A DNA stretch of 16,100 bases from an uncultured Pseudomonadota bacterium (GCA_937958295.1 CALFEY010000161.1:1-16100), one strand, 5' to 3'; shown: positions 8,475-15,040, counted from the first letter of the stretch. A program made the numbers and translations. Notes: generated from the sequence alone by a model not told the origin.

Positions 8475-9502
8475 CGGCGCGCGGCTGCGGTGGCGTCCAC
8501 CGCGATGCGCTCGCCCGCGGCGAGGCCGGACGCAACCTCGACGAGGTCGCCCGCGGTGCGGCCCAGGCGGACCTGCCGCAGCTGCGCCCGGCCCGCCGCG
8601 TCCACCACATACACGGCCGTGAACTCGGGACGCCGTACCACGGCGCTCGTCGGAATACGCAGCGTGGCGCTGCCCGCGCCGGAAAGCGGGAAGGACGCGC
8701 GCACGAACATGCCGGGTGCGAGGTCCTTGTCGCCGAGCGGCAACTCGAGGCGCACGTCACGAGTGTGCGTCGAGGGATTGGCCGTGGGCAGCACCGTCAG
8801 TGCGGTGGCTTCAACGGGGCGCGTGTGCCCACCGGCGGCCACCAGCAAGGTCACCGGCTTGCCCGGCGCGAGCAGCGGCACGTGTCCTTCGGGAAGCGGC
8901 GCGACGACGCGCATCTGCGCGGGGTCGTAGAGGGTGAGCAGTGGAACGCCCGGCGAGGCGAGGTCCCCGATCTCCGCGGCCACGCTTGCGACGATGCCGC
9001 CGAAAGGCGCGGTGAGGATCGCGTACGTCGACTGGGTGGAGGCCACGCCGGCCTGCGCGAGGGTTGCCCTAGCCTGGGCCTCCGCCGCCTTGAACTGCGT
9101 CTCCGCCTGCTCCATCGCGGCCTGGCTGATGTAGCGCTTCTCGTAGAGCCGGCGGTTGCGGTCGAACTCGCGCCGTGCGGACTCGAGCTGTGCCTGCGCG
9201 GCGGCCACCTGGGCCTGGCTCGACGCCAGCTGGTCGGCGGCGGCACGAGCATCGAGGCGCACCAGGACCTGACCCTGCTTGACGATGTCGCCAGCGCGGA
9301 CCCGCATCTGCACAATCCGCCCGGGCACCTGCGCGGCAATGGCGCTCTGGCGCACCGCCTCCACGACGCCTTCGGCCACGTACGCCGGACTTGCCGCGGC
9401 GGCAGTCACCTCGATCGTAGCGAGCGGCGCCAGGGCCTCGCCCGCGTGTGCGCGGGCGACCCCCACCAGGAGGGCGAGGGCGAGGACGGGCAGGCGCGCC
9501 AT
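8471..9502 (-). CDS. RND efflux periplasmic adaptor (membrane fusion protein, HlyD/AcrA family)
   Basis: A 343-residue periplasmic adaptor. The signal peptide 'MARLPVLALALLVGVARAHA' is probably cleaved after residue 20; no lipobox, so it is not AcrA-like lipidated. Half-lipoyl motif 'VPGRIVQMRVRAGDIVKQGQVLVRLD' lies near residues 60-85, followed by an Ala/Gln-rich alpha-hairpin 'SSQAQVAAAQAQLESARREF' with 'YEKRYISQAAMEQAETQFKAAEAQARATL', then the second lipoyl half 'TAPFGGIVASVAAEIGDLASPGVPLLTLYD' and beta-barrel/membrane-proximal parts ('LAPGMFVRASFPL', 'IPTSAVVRR'). First gene of the leftward operon. The start at 9502 is supported by AAGGA five bases upstream (9508-9512 on plus) and by the signal peptide; the frame is open to 9595 but that part contains the promoter. 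Transcription probably starts near 9560 from the promoter at 9567-9595 under ArsR control. Mature protein has no cysteine. Confidence 0.94.
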   Translation of the reverse strand: MARLPVLALALLVGVARAHAGEALAPLATIEVTAAAASPAYVAEGVVEAVRQSAIAAQVPGRIVQMRVRAGDIVKQGQVLVRLDARAAADQLASSQAQVAAAQAQLESARREFDRNRRLYEKRYISQAAMEQAETQFKAAEAQARATLAQAGVASTQSTYAILTAPFGGIVASVAAEIGDLASPGVPLLTLYDPAQMRVVAPLPEGHVPLLAPGKPVTLLVAAGGHTRPVEATALTVLPTANPSTHTRDVRLELPLGDKDLAPGMFVRASFPLSGAGSATLRIPTSAVVRRPEFTAVYVVDAAGRAQLRQVRLGRTAGDLVEVASGLAAGERIAVDATAAARR

Positions 9503-9563
9503 GGGATTCCTTCTCCAGTGTTCCGTGGTCCGGTCGTTGGCGGGCCGACATGGCCTCGCAATG

Positions 9564-9592
9564 TTTACTATATCGCTACATAGCGATAAAAT
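9564..9592 (+). promoter_or_regulatory. Predicted sigma70-like promoter of the arsR-like/methyltransferase operon
   Basis: -35 TTTACT (9564-9569), 17-base spacer, -10 TAAAAT (9587-9592), expected start near 9599. Its -10 overlaps the -35 of the opposite promoter. It lies in a short AT-rich island unlike the GC-rich surroundings. A start near 9599 makes the upstream part of the open arsR frame untranslated. Confidence 0.6.
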
Positions 9593-9595
9593 CAA
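9567..9595 (-). promoter_or_regulatory. Predicted sigma70-like promoter of the adaptor/RND/DUF2892/TolC operon
   Basis: Read on the minus strand: -35 TTGATT (9595-9590), exactly 17 bases, -10 TATAGT (9572-9567), expected start near 9560, giving a leader of about 57 bases to the adaptor ATG. It matches consensus at 4/6 and 5/6 positions with optimal spacing. The spacer is filled by the palindrome at 9571-9588. Confidence 0.65.
9571..9588. promoter_or_regulatory. Palindromic operator, probable ArsR-family binding site
   Basis: TATCGCTA-CA-TAGCGATA is a perfect 8-2-8 inverted repeat, of the size bound by ArsR/SmtB dimers. It fills the spacers of both divergent promoters and reaches two bases into each -10 box, so a bound dimer would block both. 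The adjacent arsR-like gene makes autoregulation the obvious model. The protein-site pairing is inference. Confidence 0.7.
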
Positions 9596-9651
9596 GTACC
9601 GGAAAAGCGCTAGACTTGATGCTCCCTCTACTTAAAGTGCAGTGTCGCCGC

Positions 9652-10029
9652 ATGGAACAACTCGACGACCGCGCCATGGAGGCGGTGGCGATGTTCTTCT
9701 CCGCCTTCGCCGTGCCCATGCGGCTCAGGATCCTCAATGCGCTGCGCCATGGCGAGCGCAATGTGGGGGAGCTCACCGCGGAGCTCGGCGGCAGTCAGGC
9801 CAACGTCAGCAAGCACCTCGCCACGCTCGCCCGGATCGGGGTGATTGCCAAGCGGACGAGCGGCACGAGCGCCTACTACCGGATCGTGGACCCGCGCATC
9901 TTCCAGTTATGCGATCTGGTCTGCGTCCAAGTGGGCAACCGCCTCGAGCAGGAGGTCGTCACGCGCGACGCGTTGCTGCGATCGGTGGCGCCGGGACCTT
10001 CCGGGAAAAGGCGCGCGGCCCGACGCTGA
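9652..10029 (+). CDS. ArsR/SmtB-family winged-helix transcriptional repressor
   Basis: A 125-residue small dimeric repressor. The core runs 'FFSAFAVPMRLRILNALRHGERNVGELTAELGGSQANVSKHLATLARIGVIAKRTSG..AYYRI', with recognition helix about residues 48-60 and the beta-wing 64-78. The ELCVCDL metal site of ArsR/SmtB helix 3 is absent (ELTAELG here). Cys87 and Cys91 lie together in the C-terminal helix ('FQLCDLVCVQV'), so a thiol or metal sensing site there is possible; the spacing differs from the distant Cys pair of BigR/YgaV. Divergent from the efflux operon with a shared palindromic operator, and upstream of the methyltransferase (46 bases). Start 9652 is chosen from family alignment, but no RBS is evident; ATG 9619 and GTG 9637 are in-frame alternatives and would add a Cys. 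Starts before about 9599 are excluded by the promoter. Inducer unknown. Confidence 0.9.
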   Translation: MEQLDDRAMEAVAMFFSAFAVPMRLRILNALRHGERNVGELTAELGGSQANVSKHLATLARIGVIAKRTSGTSAYYRIVDPRIFQLCDLVCVQVGNRLEQEVVTRDALLRSVAPGPSGKRRAARR

Positions 10030-10075
10030 CGGACAATGACAGCGACAGCGACCGACCAGGAACCAGGAGAGAAGG

Positions 10076-10693
10076 ATGACGAGCGACTTCGATGCGCGCG
10101 CACAGACGTGGGACGATGACCCGGCAAAATCCGACCGCGCGAAGGTGGTGGCCGACGCGATCGTTCGCCAGGTCGCCCCGACCCGGGCGATGAAGGGACT
10201 CGAGTACGGCAGCGGCACCGGCCTGCTGAGCTTCATGCTGCGCCCCCACCTGGGGGCCATCACGCTCATCGACACCTCCGCCGGCATGCTCGAGGTCGCC
10301 GATCGCAAGATTGCCGCCACAGGTGATGCCGGCATGCGCACGCTGCGGATCGACCTCCTCACGGACACCGCGCCGCAAGAGCGCTACGACATCGTGTATT
10401 CGCTCATGGTGCTGCACCACGTGCCGGATACACCGGGCATCCTGCGCCGGTTCCACGACGTGCTGAGCCCCGGGGGCGTGTTGTGCATCGCCGACCTCGA
10501 CGCCGAGGATGGCTCGTTCCACGGCGAGGGATTTGACGGTCACCTCGGCTTCGATCGCACCGAGCTCGGCGCGAAGACCCGCGCCGCGGGCTTCCGCGCC
10601 GTCGAGTTCTCGACCGTCCACGAGATCCGCCGCGACACCGACGGTCACAAGCACGTCTATCCCGTGTTCCTCATGGTGGCGCGCAAGGACTGA
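10076..10693 (+). CDS. Class I SAM-dependent methyltransferase
   Basis: A 205-residue cytoplasmic methyltransferase of the Methyltransf_11/25 (UbiE-like) fold. Motif I 'LEYGSGTGLLS' at 42-52 binds SAM; the acidic residue after beta2 is Asp66 in 'ITLIDTSAGML'; motif IV/post-motif region 'YDIVYSLMVLHHVPDT' at 104-119; 'LSPGGVLCIADLD' at 130-142. The C-terminal part is His- and Asp-rich ('GSFHGEGFDGHLGFDRTELG', 'HEIRRDTDGHKHVYPVF'). Only one Cys (137) is present, so it lacks the multiple cysteines of ArsM arsenite methyltransferases. Start is clear: AGGAG at 10065-10069, six bases before ATG. It follows the arsR-like gene by 46 bases, probably in one transcript and so under the same control as the efflux genes. 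The acceptor is unknown; a small toxic molecule later exported, or a cofactor or lipid repair role, are open possibilities. Confidence 0.88.
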   Translation: MTSDFDARAQTWDDDPAKSDRAKVVADAIVRQVAPTRAMKGLEYGSGTGLLSFMLRPHLGAITLIDTSAGMLEVADRKIAATGDAGMRTLRIDLLTDTAPQERYDIVYSLMVLHHVPDTPGILRRFHDVLSPGGVLCIADLDAEDGSFHGEGFDGHLGFDRTELGAKTRAAGFRAVEFSTVHEIRRDTDGHKHVYPVFLMVARKD

Positions 10694-10709
10694 CGGCGCT
10701 GCAATGCGT

Positions 10710-10726
10710 GCGGGCCCGCAGCCCGC
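10710..10726. terminator. GC hairpin between convergent genes, weak terminator candidate
   Basis: GCGGGC-CCGCA-GCCCGC (6-bp stem, 5-base loop) sits in the 39-base gap between the methyltransferase stop and the RIO kinase stop. There is no T-run, so confidence is low. Confidence 0.25.
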
Positions 10727-10732
10727 GGCGCC

Positions 10733-11581
10733 CTACCCCGCTTCCTGCATGCGCGCCCGCCGCGCCTCCTCCTCGAGGCGCACGTCGTCGATCTCGCGCA
10801 TGATGGCGTCGAGGTCGACGGCGGTTTCCACGCGCACGTAGCGTCCGGTGAGTGGCGTGTCCGGCGCGAGCGTGCCGCCGGCGTAGCGAGCCCAGATCTC
10901 CTTGCCGTAGTCGGTGGCGAGCAGTGAAGGCGCGGACTTGCCGAAGAAGCGCCGGAGGTTGTCGACGTCGCGCACGAGCATGCGCTGCGCGTGATTGTTG
11001 CCGGCGGCATCCACCGCTTGCGGCAGGTCGATGATCACGGGTCCATCGGCGCCAATGAGGATGTTGAACTCCGACAGGTCGCCGTGGACGATGCCTGCGC
11101 AGAGCATGCGCACGACCTCGCGGATCAGCACGTCGTGGAAGGCGACGGCATCGTCCGCTTCCAGCTCGACGTCGTTCAGGCGCGGCGCGGCATTGCCGTC
11201 GGCGTCCACCACGAGCTCCATCAGCAGCACGCCGGCCTGGAACAGGTAGGGGCGGGGCACGCGCACGCCGGCCTCGGCGAGGCGGTACAGCGCGCTCACT
11301 TCCGCGCTCTGCCACGCGGCTTCCTGCGCCTCGCGTCCGAAGCGCGTGCCCTTCGCCATGGCCCGCGCGGCGCGCGAATTGCGCGTCTTGCGGTTCTCGG
11401 TGTAGTCGACCGCCTGGCGGAAGCTGCGCTTGTCCGCCTCCTTGTATACCTTGGCGCAACGTACCTCGTGACCGCTGCGCACCACGAACACCATGGCTTC
11501 CTTGCCGCTCATGAGCTGCCGCACCACGGTGTCGATCATGCCTTCCTCGACGAGCGGCTGTAGGCGCTTGGGAATCTTCAT
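10733..11581 (-). CDS. RIO1-family atypical protein kinase
   Basis: A 282-residue soluble RIO-type kinase. ATP-binding part: 'MSGKEAMVFVVRSG' (24-37, in place of a Gly-rich loop), Lys44 in 'CAKVYKE', then the RIO-typical 'SFRQAVDYTENRKTRNSRAA'. Catalytic loop 'IVHGDLSEFNILI' with Asp168 and Asn173; metal-binding Asp185 in 'VIIDLPQAV', which replaces DFG as in all RIO proteins. The short catalytic region without activation loop and the charged C-terminal helix (260-280) are also typical. RIO1/RIO2 act in small-subunit ribosome maturation in archaea and eukaryotes; the role of bacterial members is poorly defined. The frame continues upstream through the kinase gene, but homologous sequence begins at 'MKIPKRL', the ATG at 11581, only 8 bases after the stop of the membrane Ser/Thr kinase. 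No clear RBS, so coupling to the upstream gene is likely. Confidence 0.9.
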   Translation of the reverse strand: MKIPKRLQPLVEEGMIDTVVRQLMSGKEAMVFVVRSGHEVRCAKVYKEADKRSFRQAVDYTENRKTRNSRAARAMAKGTRFGREAQEAAWQSAEVSALYRLAEAGVRVPRPYLFQAGVLLMELVVDADGNAAPRLNDVELEADDAVAFHDVLIREVVRMLCAGIVHGDLSEFNILIGADGPVIIDLPQAVDAAGNNHAQRMLVRDVDNLRRFFGKSAPSLLATDYGKEIWARYAGGTLAPDTPLTGRYVRVETAVDLDAIMREIDDVRLEEEARRARMQEAG

Positions 11582-11589
11582 GCGCCGGA

Positions 11590-13770
11590 CTATACGTGAG
11601 GCGGTGCCTCCCGCGCGCGCTCCTCCGGCGGGAGGCTTCGCCACCGGTGCCACCATGCTTCGGCATCCTCCCGAGTCCACGCGGGAAGGCAGAGCGCTTC
11701 CAGCGTGCTGACGATGGGCTGCACCGTCTCCGGACGGTCGCCCGGCGCCTTCGCGAGGCATCGGGCCACGAGCTCGGCAAGCGCTGCCGGCACGCCTGGG
11801 ACCGCAAGGGCGAGGTTGGGCGGCGCCTCGGCCAACACGGCGCGCAGCACGGCGGCCTCGTCCTCCCCCGGGAAGGGCGGACGCCCGGCGACCAGAAAAT
11901 AAATCAGCGCGCCCACGCCATAGACGTCGGTACGGGCGTCGACACAGGAGGGGTTGCCGATGCGCTCCGGCGGCATGTAGGCGGGCGTTCCGAGGAGGCG
12001 CACTTGCCGGGTCAGCACGCGCTTCGCATCCCGGTAGTCGCCCGTCGCCTCCGCTTCGATGCGCTTGACGATGCCGAAATCGAGCAGCTTGACGAAGTCG
12101 AGCTCGCCGCCGTGCTCGCAAATCATGATGTTCTCGGGCTTGATGTCGCGGTGGACCAGACCCTTCGCGTGGACTCCGGCCAGCGCGGCGCACACCTGCG
12201 CGACGATGTGGCGCATTCGCTGGAGCGGCAGCATGTGCTCGTGCGCGATCAGCGTGGCCAGCGTGACGCCATCGATGTACTCCATCGCGTAGTAGAGCAG
12301 CCCGTCGGGGGTGTGGCCGCAATCGTAGATCTCGATGGTGTTCGGATGGCGCAGTTCGCTGACCAACCGCACTTCGCGCTCGAAGCGGGCGATGACTTCG
12401 TCCGTGGCCATATGCCGCTTCAGGATCTTGATGGCGGCGGGTCGTCTTAGCAGTGCGTGCCGCGCGAGATGGACGGTGGACATGCCGCCCTCGGCAAGCG
12501 GGCGCTCGAGCCGGTACGCCCCGAGCCTGCGTCCGGCCGCCGGAGCGTCCGACAGGCGCGCCAGCGCGAGCGTGGACCACGCGGCCCAGCCTGCGGTGAG
12601 CCCAAGCAGCACGAGCATGGCGACCAGCGTCAACTGCACGTAGCGCATCGGCGCGTAGGCCTCGTCCACCCCGATCTCCGCCACTACGCCCATGTGCTCG
12701 TGGGGCAGCCACCGCCAGGCACCGATGACCTCCACGCCGAGGTAATTGCGGTAGGGATCGAGCAGCACGCCTTGCGACGGGGTGCCGCGTTGCGTGGCGG
12801 CGGCGAGCGCGAGCGCGACCGGTTGCGTGGGCGGCCACTGCGCCACACTACGCTCGGAAACGATCCCCGGCGCGAGCGGCTGCCCTGGATCCCGCACCTT
12901 GAGCCGGAACGCGGCTCGTTCAACGCCATCGGGCAGCAAGCCAACGCGATGCAGGCCGCGCACGTCGCGCAAGTCGGAGAGGAGCGTGCCCGTCTCGTCG
13001 AAGGCATACGCTTCGCCGGTGTCGCCGGGACGCGCCGTAGAGAGGATGCCTTCGAAGTCGCGGTCCACATACGTCGCAAAGCCGAGCGCCGCGACGATGG
13101 TGCCATCGGCATTGCGCACCGGTGTCTCGACCCACGCCAGCGGGCGCGCGCCGAGGAAGGGCTGCGCCGCGACCAATCGCGGATCGGCGGCGAAGGGACG
13201 GACAAACTGTGTGCGTCCGGCGAAGACCGGCGCAAGCGCGGGTGCGGTCGTCCGCGGCTGTGCGGACAAGCCGCAGATCCCCGGCAGCGTCGACGCGAGG
13301 ATCCTGCCGTCGCGATCCACCGCGTTGACCGCCGCGATCTTCTCGCTGTGCAACAGTGGAGCGAACATGCTGCGCCAGAGCGCCAATTGCTCGCTCGCGC
13401 AGTGTCGTTCCCAATCGCCCGTGCGGGCCCCGCGCGCGAGGTCGACGGTGGCCTCCACCACGAGGGGATCCTGCGCCCAGCGCTCCCCATCGGCGCGGCG
13501 CTCGGCGATGAAGACCTCGAGCGACTTCGTCTTGGCCTCGAGCAGGGCGGGCAGGCCTTGCGCCCGCATCTCGCGCAGGGAGCGCTCGACCCCGAGGTAC
13601 ATCCAGCCGGCAGCGGCGGCGATCAGCGCGCAGAGTCCGAGCACGACGAGACTCTGCCGGCGCCGGTTCGCCACGATCTGCGTGCGCAGGCGAGCGGCGA
13701 GGCGGTCGTGTCCCACGGTGACCGCCGGCCCGGCCTGGACCCCCGTCTGGGGAAGCGTGGGCGTGACCAT
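11590..13770 (-). CDS. Membrane Cache-type sensor fused to C-terminal Hanks-type Ser/Thr protein kinase
   Basis: A 726-residue inner-membrane kinase. TM1 at about 40-60, a periplasmic segment of about 315 residues resembling a double Cache sensor ('KIAAVNAVDRDGRILAST', 'ETPVRNADGTIVAALGFATYVDRDF', 'AFDETGTLLSDLRDV', 'HEHMGVVAEIGVDEAYAPM'), TM2 at about 378-397, then a complete cytoplasmic kinase: Gly loop 'LAEGGMSTV' (425-433), Lys448 in 'AAIKILK', 'HRDIKPENIM' with catalytic Asp542, 'DFG' 564-566, 'GTPAYMPPE' near 594-602, 'TDVYGVGALIYFLVAGRPPF'. All catalytic residues are present, so it should be active. Domain order (sensor first, kinase last) is the reverse of PknB, which has the kinase inside at the N-terminus and PASTA domains outside. 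Ligand unknown; Cache domains commonly bind small organic molecules. It heads an operon with the RIO kinase, 8 bases downstream. Start ATG 13770 has no strong RBS. Confidence 0.92.
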   Translation of the reverse strand: MVTPTLPQTGVQAGPAVTVGHDRLAARLRTQIVANRRRQSLVVLGLCALIAAAAGWMYLGVERSLREMRAQGLPALLEAKTKSLEVFIAERRADGERWAQDPLVVEATVDLARGARTGDWERHCASEQLALWRSMFAPLLHSEKIAAVNAVDRDGRILASTLPGICGLSAQPRTTAPALAPVFAGRTQFVRPFAADPRLVAAQPFLGARPLAWVETPVRNADGTIVAALGFATYVDRDFEGILSTARPGDTGEAYAFDETGTLLSDLRDVRGLHRVGLLPDGVERAAFRLKVRDPGQPLAPGIVSERSVAQWPPTQPVALALAAATQRGTPSQGVLLDPYRNYLGVEVIGAWRWLPHEHMGVVAEIGVDEAYAPMRYVQLTLVAMLVLLGLTAGWAAWSTLALARLSDAPAAGRRLGAYRLERPLAEGGMSTVHLARHALLRRPAAIKILKRHMATDEVIARFEREVRLVSELRHPNTIEIYDCGHTPDGLLYYAMEYIDGVTLATLIAHEHMLPLQRMRHIVAQVCAALAGVHAKGLVHRDIKPENIMICEHGGELDFVKLLDFGIVKRIEAEATGDYRDAKRVLTRQVRLLGTPAYMPPERIGNPSCVDARTDVYGVGALIYFLVAGRPPFPGEDEAAVLRAVLAEAPPNLALAVPGVPAALAELVARCLAKAPGDRPETVQPIVSTLEALCLPAWTREDAEAWWHRWRSLPPEERAREAPPHV

Positions 13771-13972
13771 GCTTTCATGCTACCCCACACGAGCCCCCAA
13801 GGCCGGTGCCACGCATTCGCGCGAGCGGAAGCGCCACCGCGCTACGCGCATTGACCCCCAACCGGTCGACGGGCACTATTCCAATGAACGGTGCATCCCG
13901 CTTGGGGCGCGCGGACCGAGCCGAATGGGACCCCCACGCCGTCCTGATGCCGGCGCATGGCTGACCTTGGAC
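13771..13972. other. Intergenic region between the divergent kinase operon and the small-protein gene
   Basis: About 200 bases that should hold the promoter of the kinase operon (minus). I found no convincing -35/-10 pair on that strand. On the plus strand TTGACC (13851-13856) followed 17 bases later by CACTAT (13874-13879) is a weak promoter candidate for the small gene. No repeat or RNA structure stood out. Confidence 0.3.
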
Positions 13973-14173
13973 ATGGAATCACGCAAGCTGCGCGTCGGGC
14001 GCGCTATCACCCCGGACGAGTTCGAGCGCCTGAGCGACGTCGAGCTCGAGCGGCTCGTGCCGAAGCGCTATCGCGAATATTTCCCCGGCAAGGATTTCTG
14101 CGCCGACGGCTTCTTCTACCTGCACGACGGCACCGCCTGGAGCTTCTACAAGGGCGACTTGCTCGACGACTAG
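13973..14173 (+). CDS. Small acidic protein of unknown function (66 aa)
   Basis: I do not recognise this family. The 66-residue product is acidic and soluble, with no signal or membrane segment. It has a helical amphipathic stretch 'ITPDEFERLSDVELERLVPKRYREYF' followed by an aromatic-rich C-terminal part 'FFYLHDGTAWSFYKGDLLDD' and one Cys. The segment reads like a compact natural domain rather than an antisense shadow: balanced residue use, many aromatic residues, and the best frame in this gap. Frame is open far upstream, so an ATG at 13925 (16 residues more) or a TTG at 13967 could be the start; no strong RBS separates them. It converges on the regulator gene (45 bases between ends) and is divergent from the kinase operon. 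Confidence 0.55.
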   Translation: MESRKLRVGRAITPDEFERLSDVELERLVPKRYREYFPGKDFCADGFFYLHDGTAWSFYKGDLLDD

Positions 14174-14175
14174 CG

Positions 14176-14213
14176 CGCGGTGCGGCCGTCGCTTTCGGGC
14201 CCGGGCCACCGCG
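14176..14213. terminator. Bulged hairpin between convergent genes, possible terminator
   Basis: CGCGGT(GC)GGCC at 14176-14187 pairs with GGCCACCGCG at 14204-14213, giving a 10-bp stem with a two-base bulge. On the plus strand it is followed by AGTCTTT, a short T-rich tail, in the right place for the small-protein gene and the convergent regulator. Confidence 0.4.
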
Positions 14214-14218
14214 AGTCT

Positions 14219-14998
14219 TTAGCGCAGGTACAGACCCGCCCAGCTCGACGGCCGCATGCCCGCCGCCCGCCGCTGCTCGGCGTGCGCCGTCAGAATGGCC
14301 GCCCCGGCGAGCACCGGACGCGCCCGTGACGCCGTCGGCGTGGATGCGACCTTGCCGGCGGGTGCCGGGGGAGGGTCGTCATCGTCGGCCAGCAGGGCCT
14401 CCACCTCGCGCCCGATGTGCAGGAGCTCGGCAAGCGTGCGGGCCTCGAGCTTGCGCATGAGACGCGAGCGGTGGACCTTCACCGTCGCTTCCTGGCTCTG
14501 CAGCGTGGCCGCGATCTGCTTGTTGCGCTCGCCGCGAATGATATGCGCAAAGATGGTGCGCTCGCGGGGCGTGAGGCGCTGCAACAGCACCGTCGCCCGG
14601 GTGCGCAACATGAATTCGGTTCGCCACGCGTCGGCGGCCTGCAGCGCACGCTCGAGGAGCTCCGCGAGCACGGGCTCGGCCACAGGGAGCATCAGGAAGT
14701 CGAAAGCTCCCGCCTTCATGGCACTCACCGCCAGCGGAATGTCGGCGCTGGTGGCGAGGTAGACAATGGGCGTGCGCGCCGTGTCGTTGCGCTCCGCGCA
14801 ACCCAGGGCGAGCGTCTCGCTGTCCGCCGCCGAAATGCCGGCGAAGATGCAATCGGCGCGCTCCGCCCGGGCTCGCACGTATTCGCCCACGGAGGCGAAC
14901 GTTCGCAATTCGTGACCGGCGAGCGCGAGGCGGCGCATGAGATCGACGCGGCCCGAATCGTGGGCGTCGACGATGTGGATGGTACGTGGCTCCGGCAT
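14219..14998 (-). CDS. FixJ/NarL-type response regulator with degenerate receiver and LuxR-type HTH
   Basis: A 259-residue regulator. Residues 5-120 have the receiver fold ('RTIHIVDAHDSGRVDLMRRL', 'TPIVYLATSADIPLAVSAMKAGAFDFLMLPV'), and 140-195 a LuxR-type HTH ('LTPRERTIFAHIIRGERNKQIAATL', 'ATVKVHRSRLMRKL'). Compared with FixJ, the phospho-acceptor Asp is Gly54 ('DCIFAGIS'), the switch Thr/Ser is Ala82 and the invariant Lys before Pro is Leu104; only one acidic pocket residue (Asp11) remains. It is therefore unlikely to be phosphorylated. A 60-residue tail after the HTH is Pro/Ala-rich and ends in a short aromatic segment, which is unusual. No histidine kinase is adjacent. The ATG at 14998 precedes the receiver directly; the open frame runs to 15079, but that part would overlap a dyad and gives non-homologous sequence. 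Divergent from the LysR gene. DNA target unknown. Confidence 0.88.
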   Translation of the reverse strand: MPEPRTIHIVDAHDSGRVDLMRRLALAGHELRTFASVGEYVRARAERADCIFAGISAADSETLALGCAERNDTARTPIVYLATSADIPLAVSAMKAGAFDFLMLPVAEPVLAELLERALQAADAWRTEFMLRTRATVLLQRLTPRERTIFAHIIRGERNKQIAATLQSQEATVKVHRSRLMRKLEARTLAELLHIGREVEALLADDDDPPPAPAGKVASTPTASRARPVLAGAAILTAHAEQRRAAGMRPSSWAGLYLR

Positions 14999-15040
14999 GA
15001 GCAGTTCCGTCGGGTCGAGGGGCTGGCCGCAGAATAGGGA

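Noticed and set aside
5274..8930. Open plus-strand frame of 1218 codons opposite the RND pump
   Set aside because: Composition is dominated by Arg, Asp, His and Gly with no domain, as expected for the complement of a GC-rich gene. The minus strand encodes a complete RND pump there.
9448..9651. Longer N-terminus for the ArsR protein
   Set aside because: It would place the predicted promoter and operator inside the coding region and overlap the adaptor gene; ArsR homology starts after 9652.
10045..10060. GACAGC/GACCG short repeats between the ArsR and methyltransferase genes
   Set aside because: Only two or three imperfect units of six bases, within chance for this composition. No CRISPR-like spacing.
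10733..12838. Single 701-codon minus frame joining the RIO kinase with upstream sequence
   Set aside because: Only the last 282 codons are RIO sequence. The upstream part is an out-of-frame reading of the membrane kinase gene, full of Arg, Ala and His, so it is not a fusion.
13979..14209. 76-codon minus frame opposite the small acidic protein
   Set aside because: Low-complexity Val/Ala/Glu composition without aromatic residues, typical of a shadow; the plus frame looks more protein-like.
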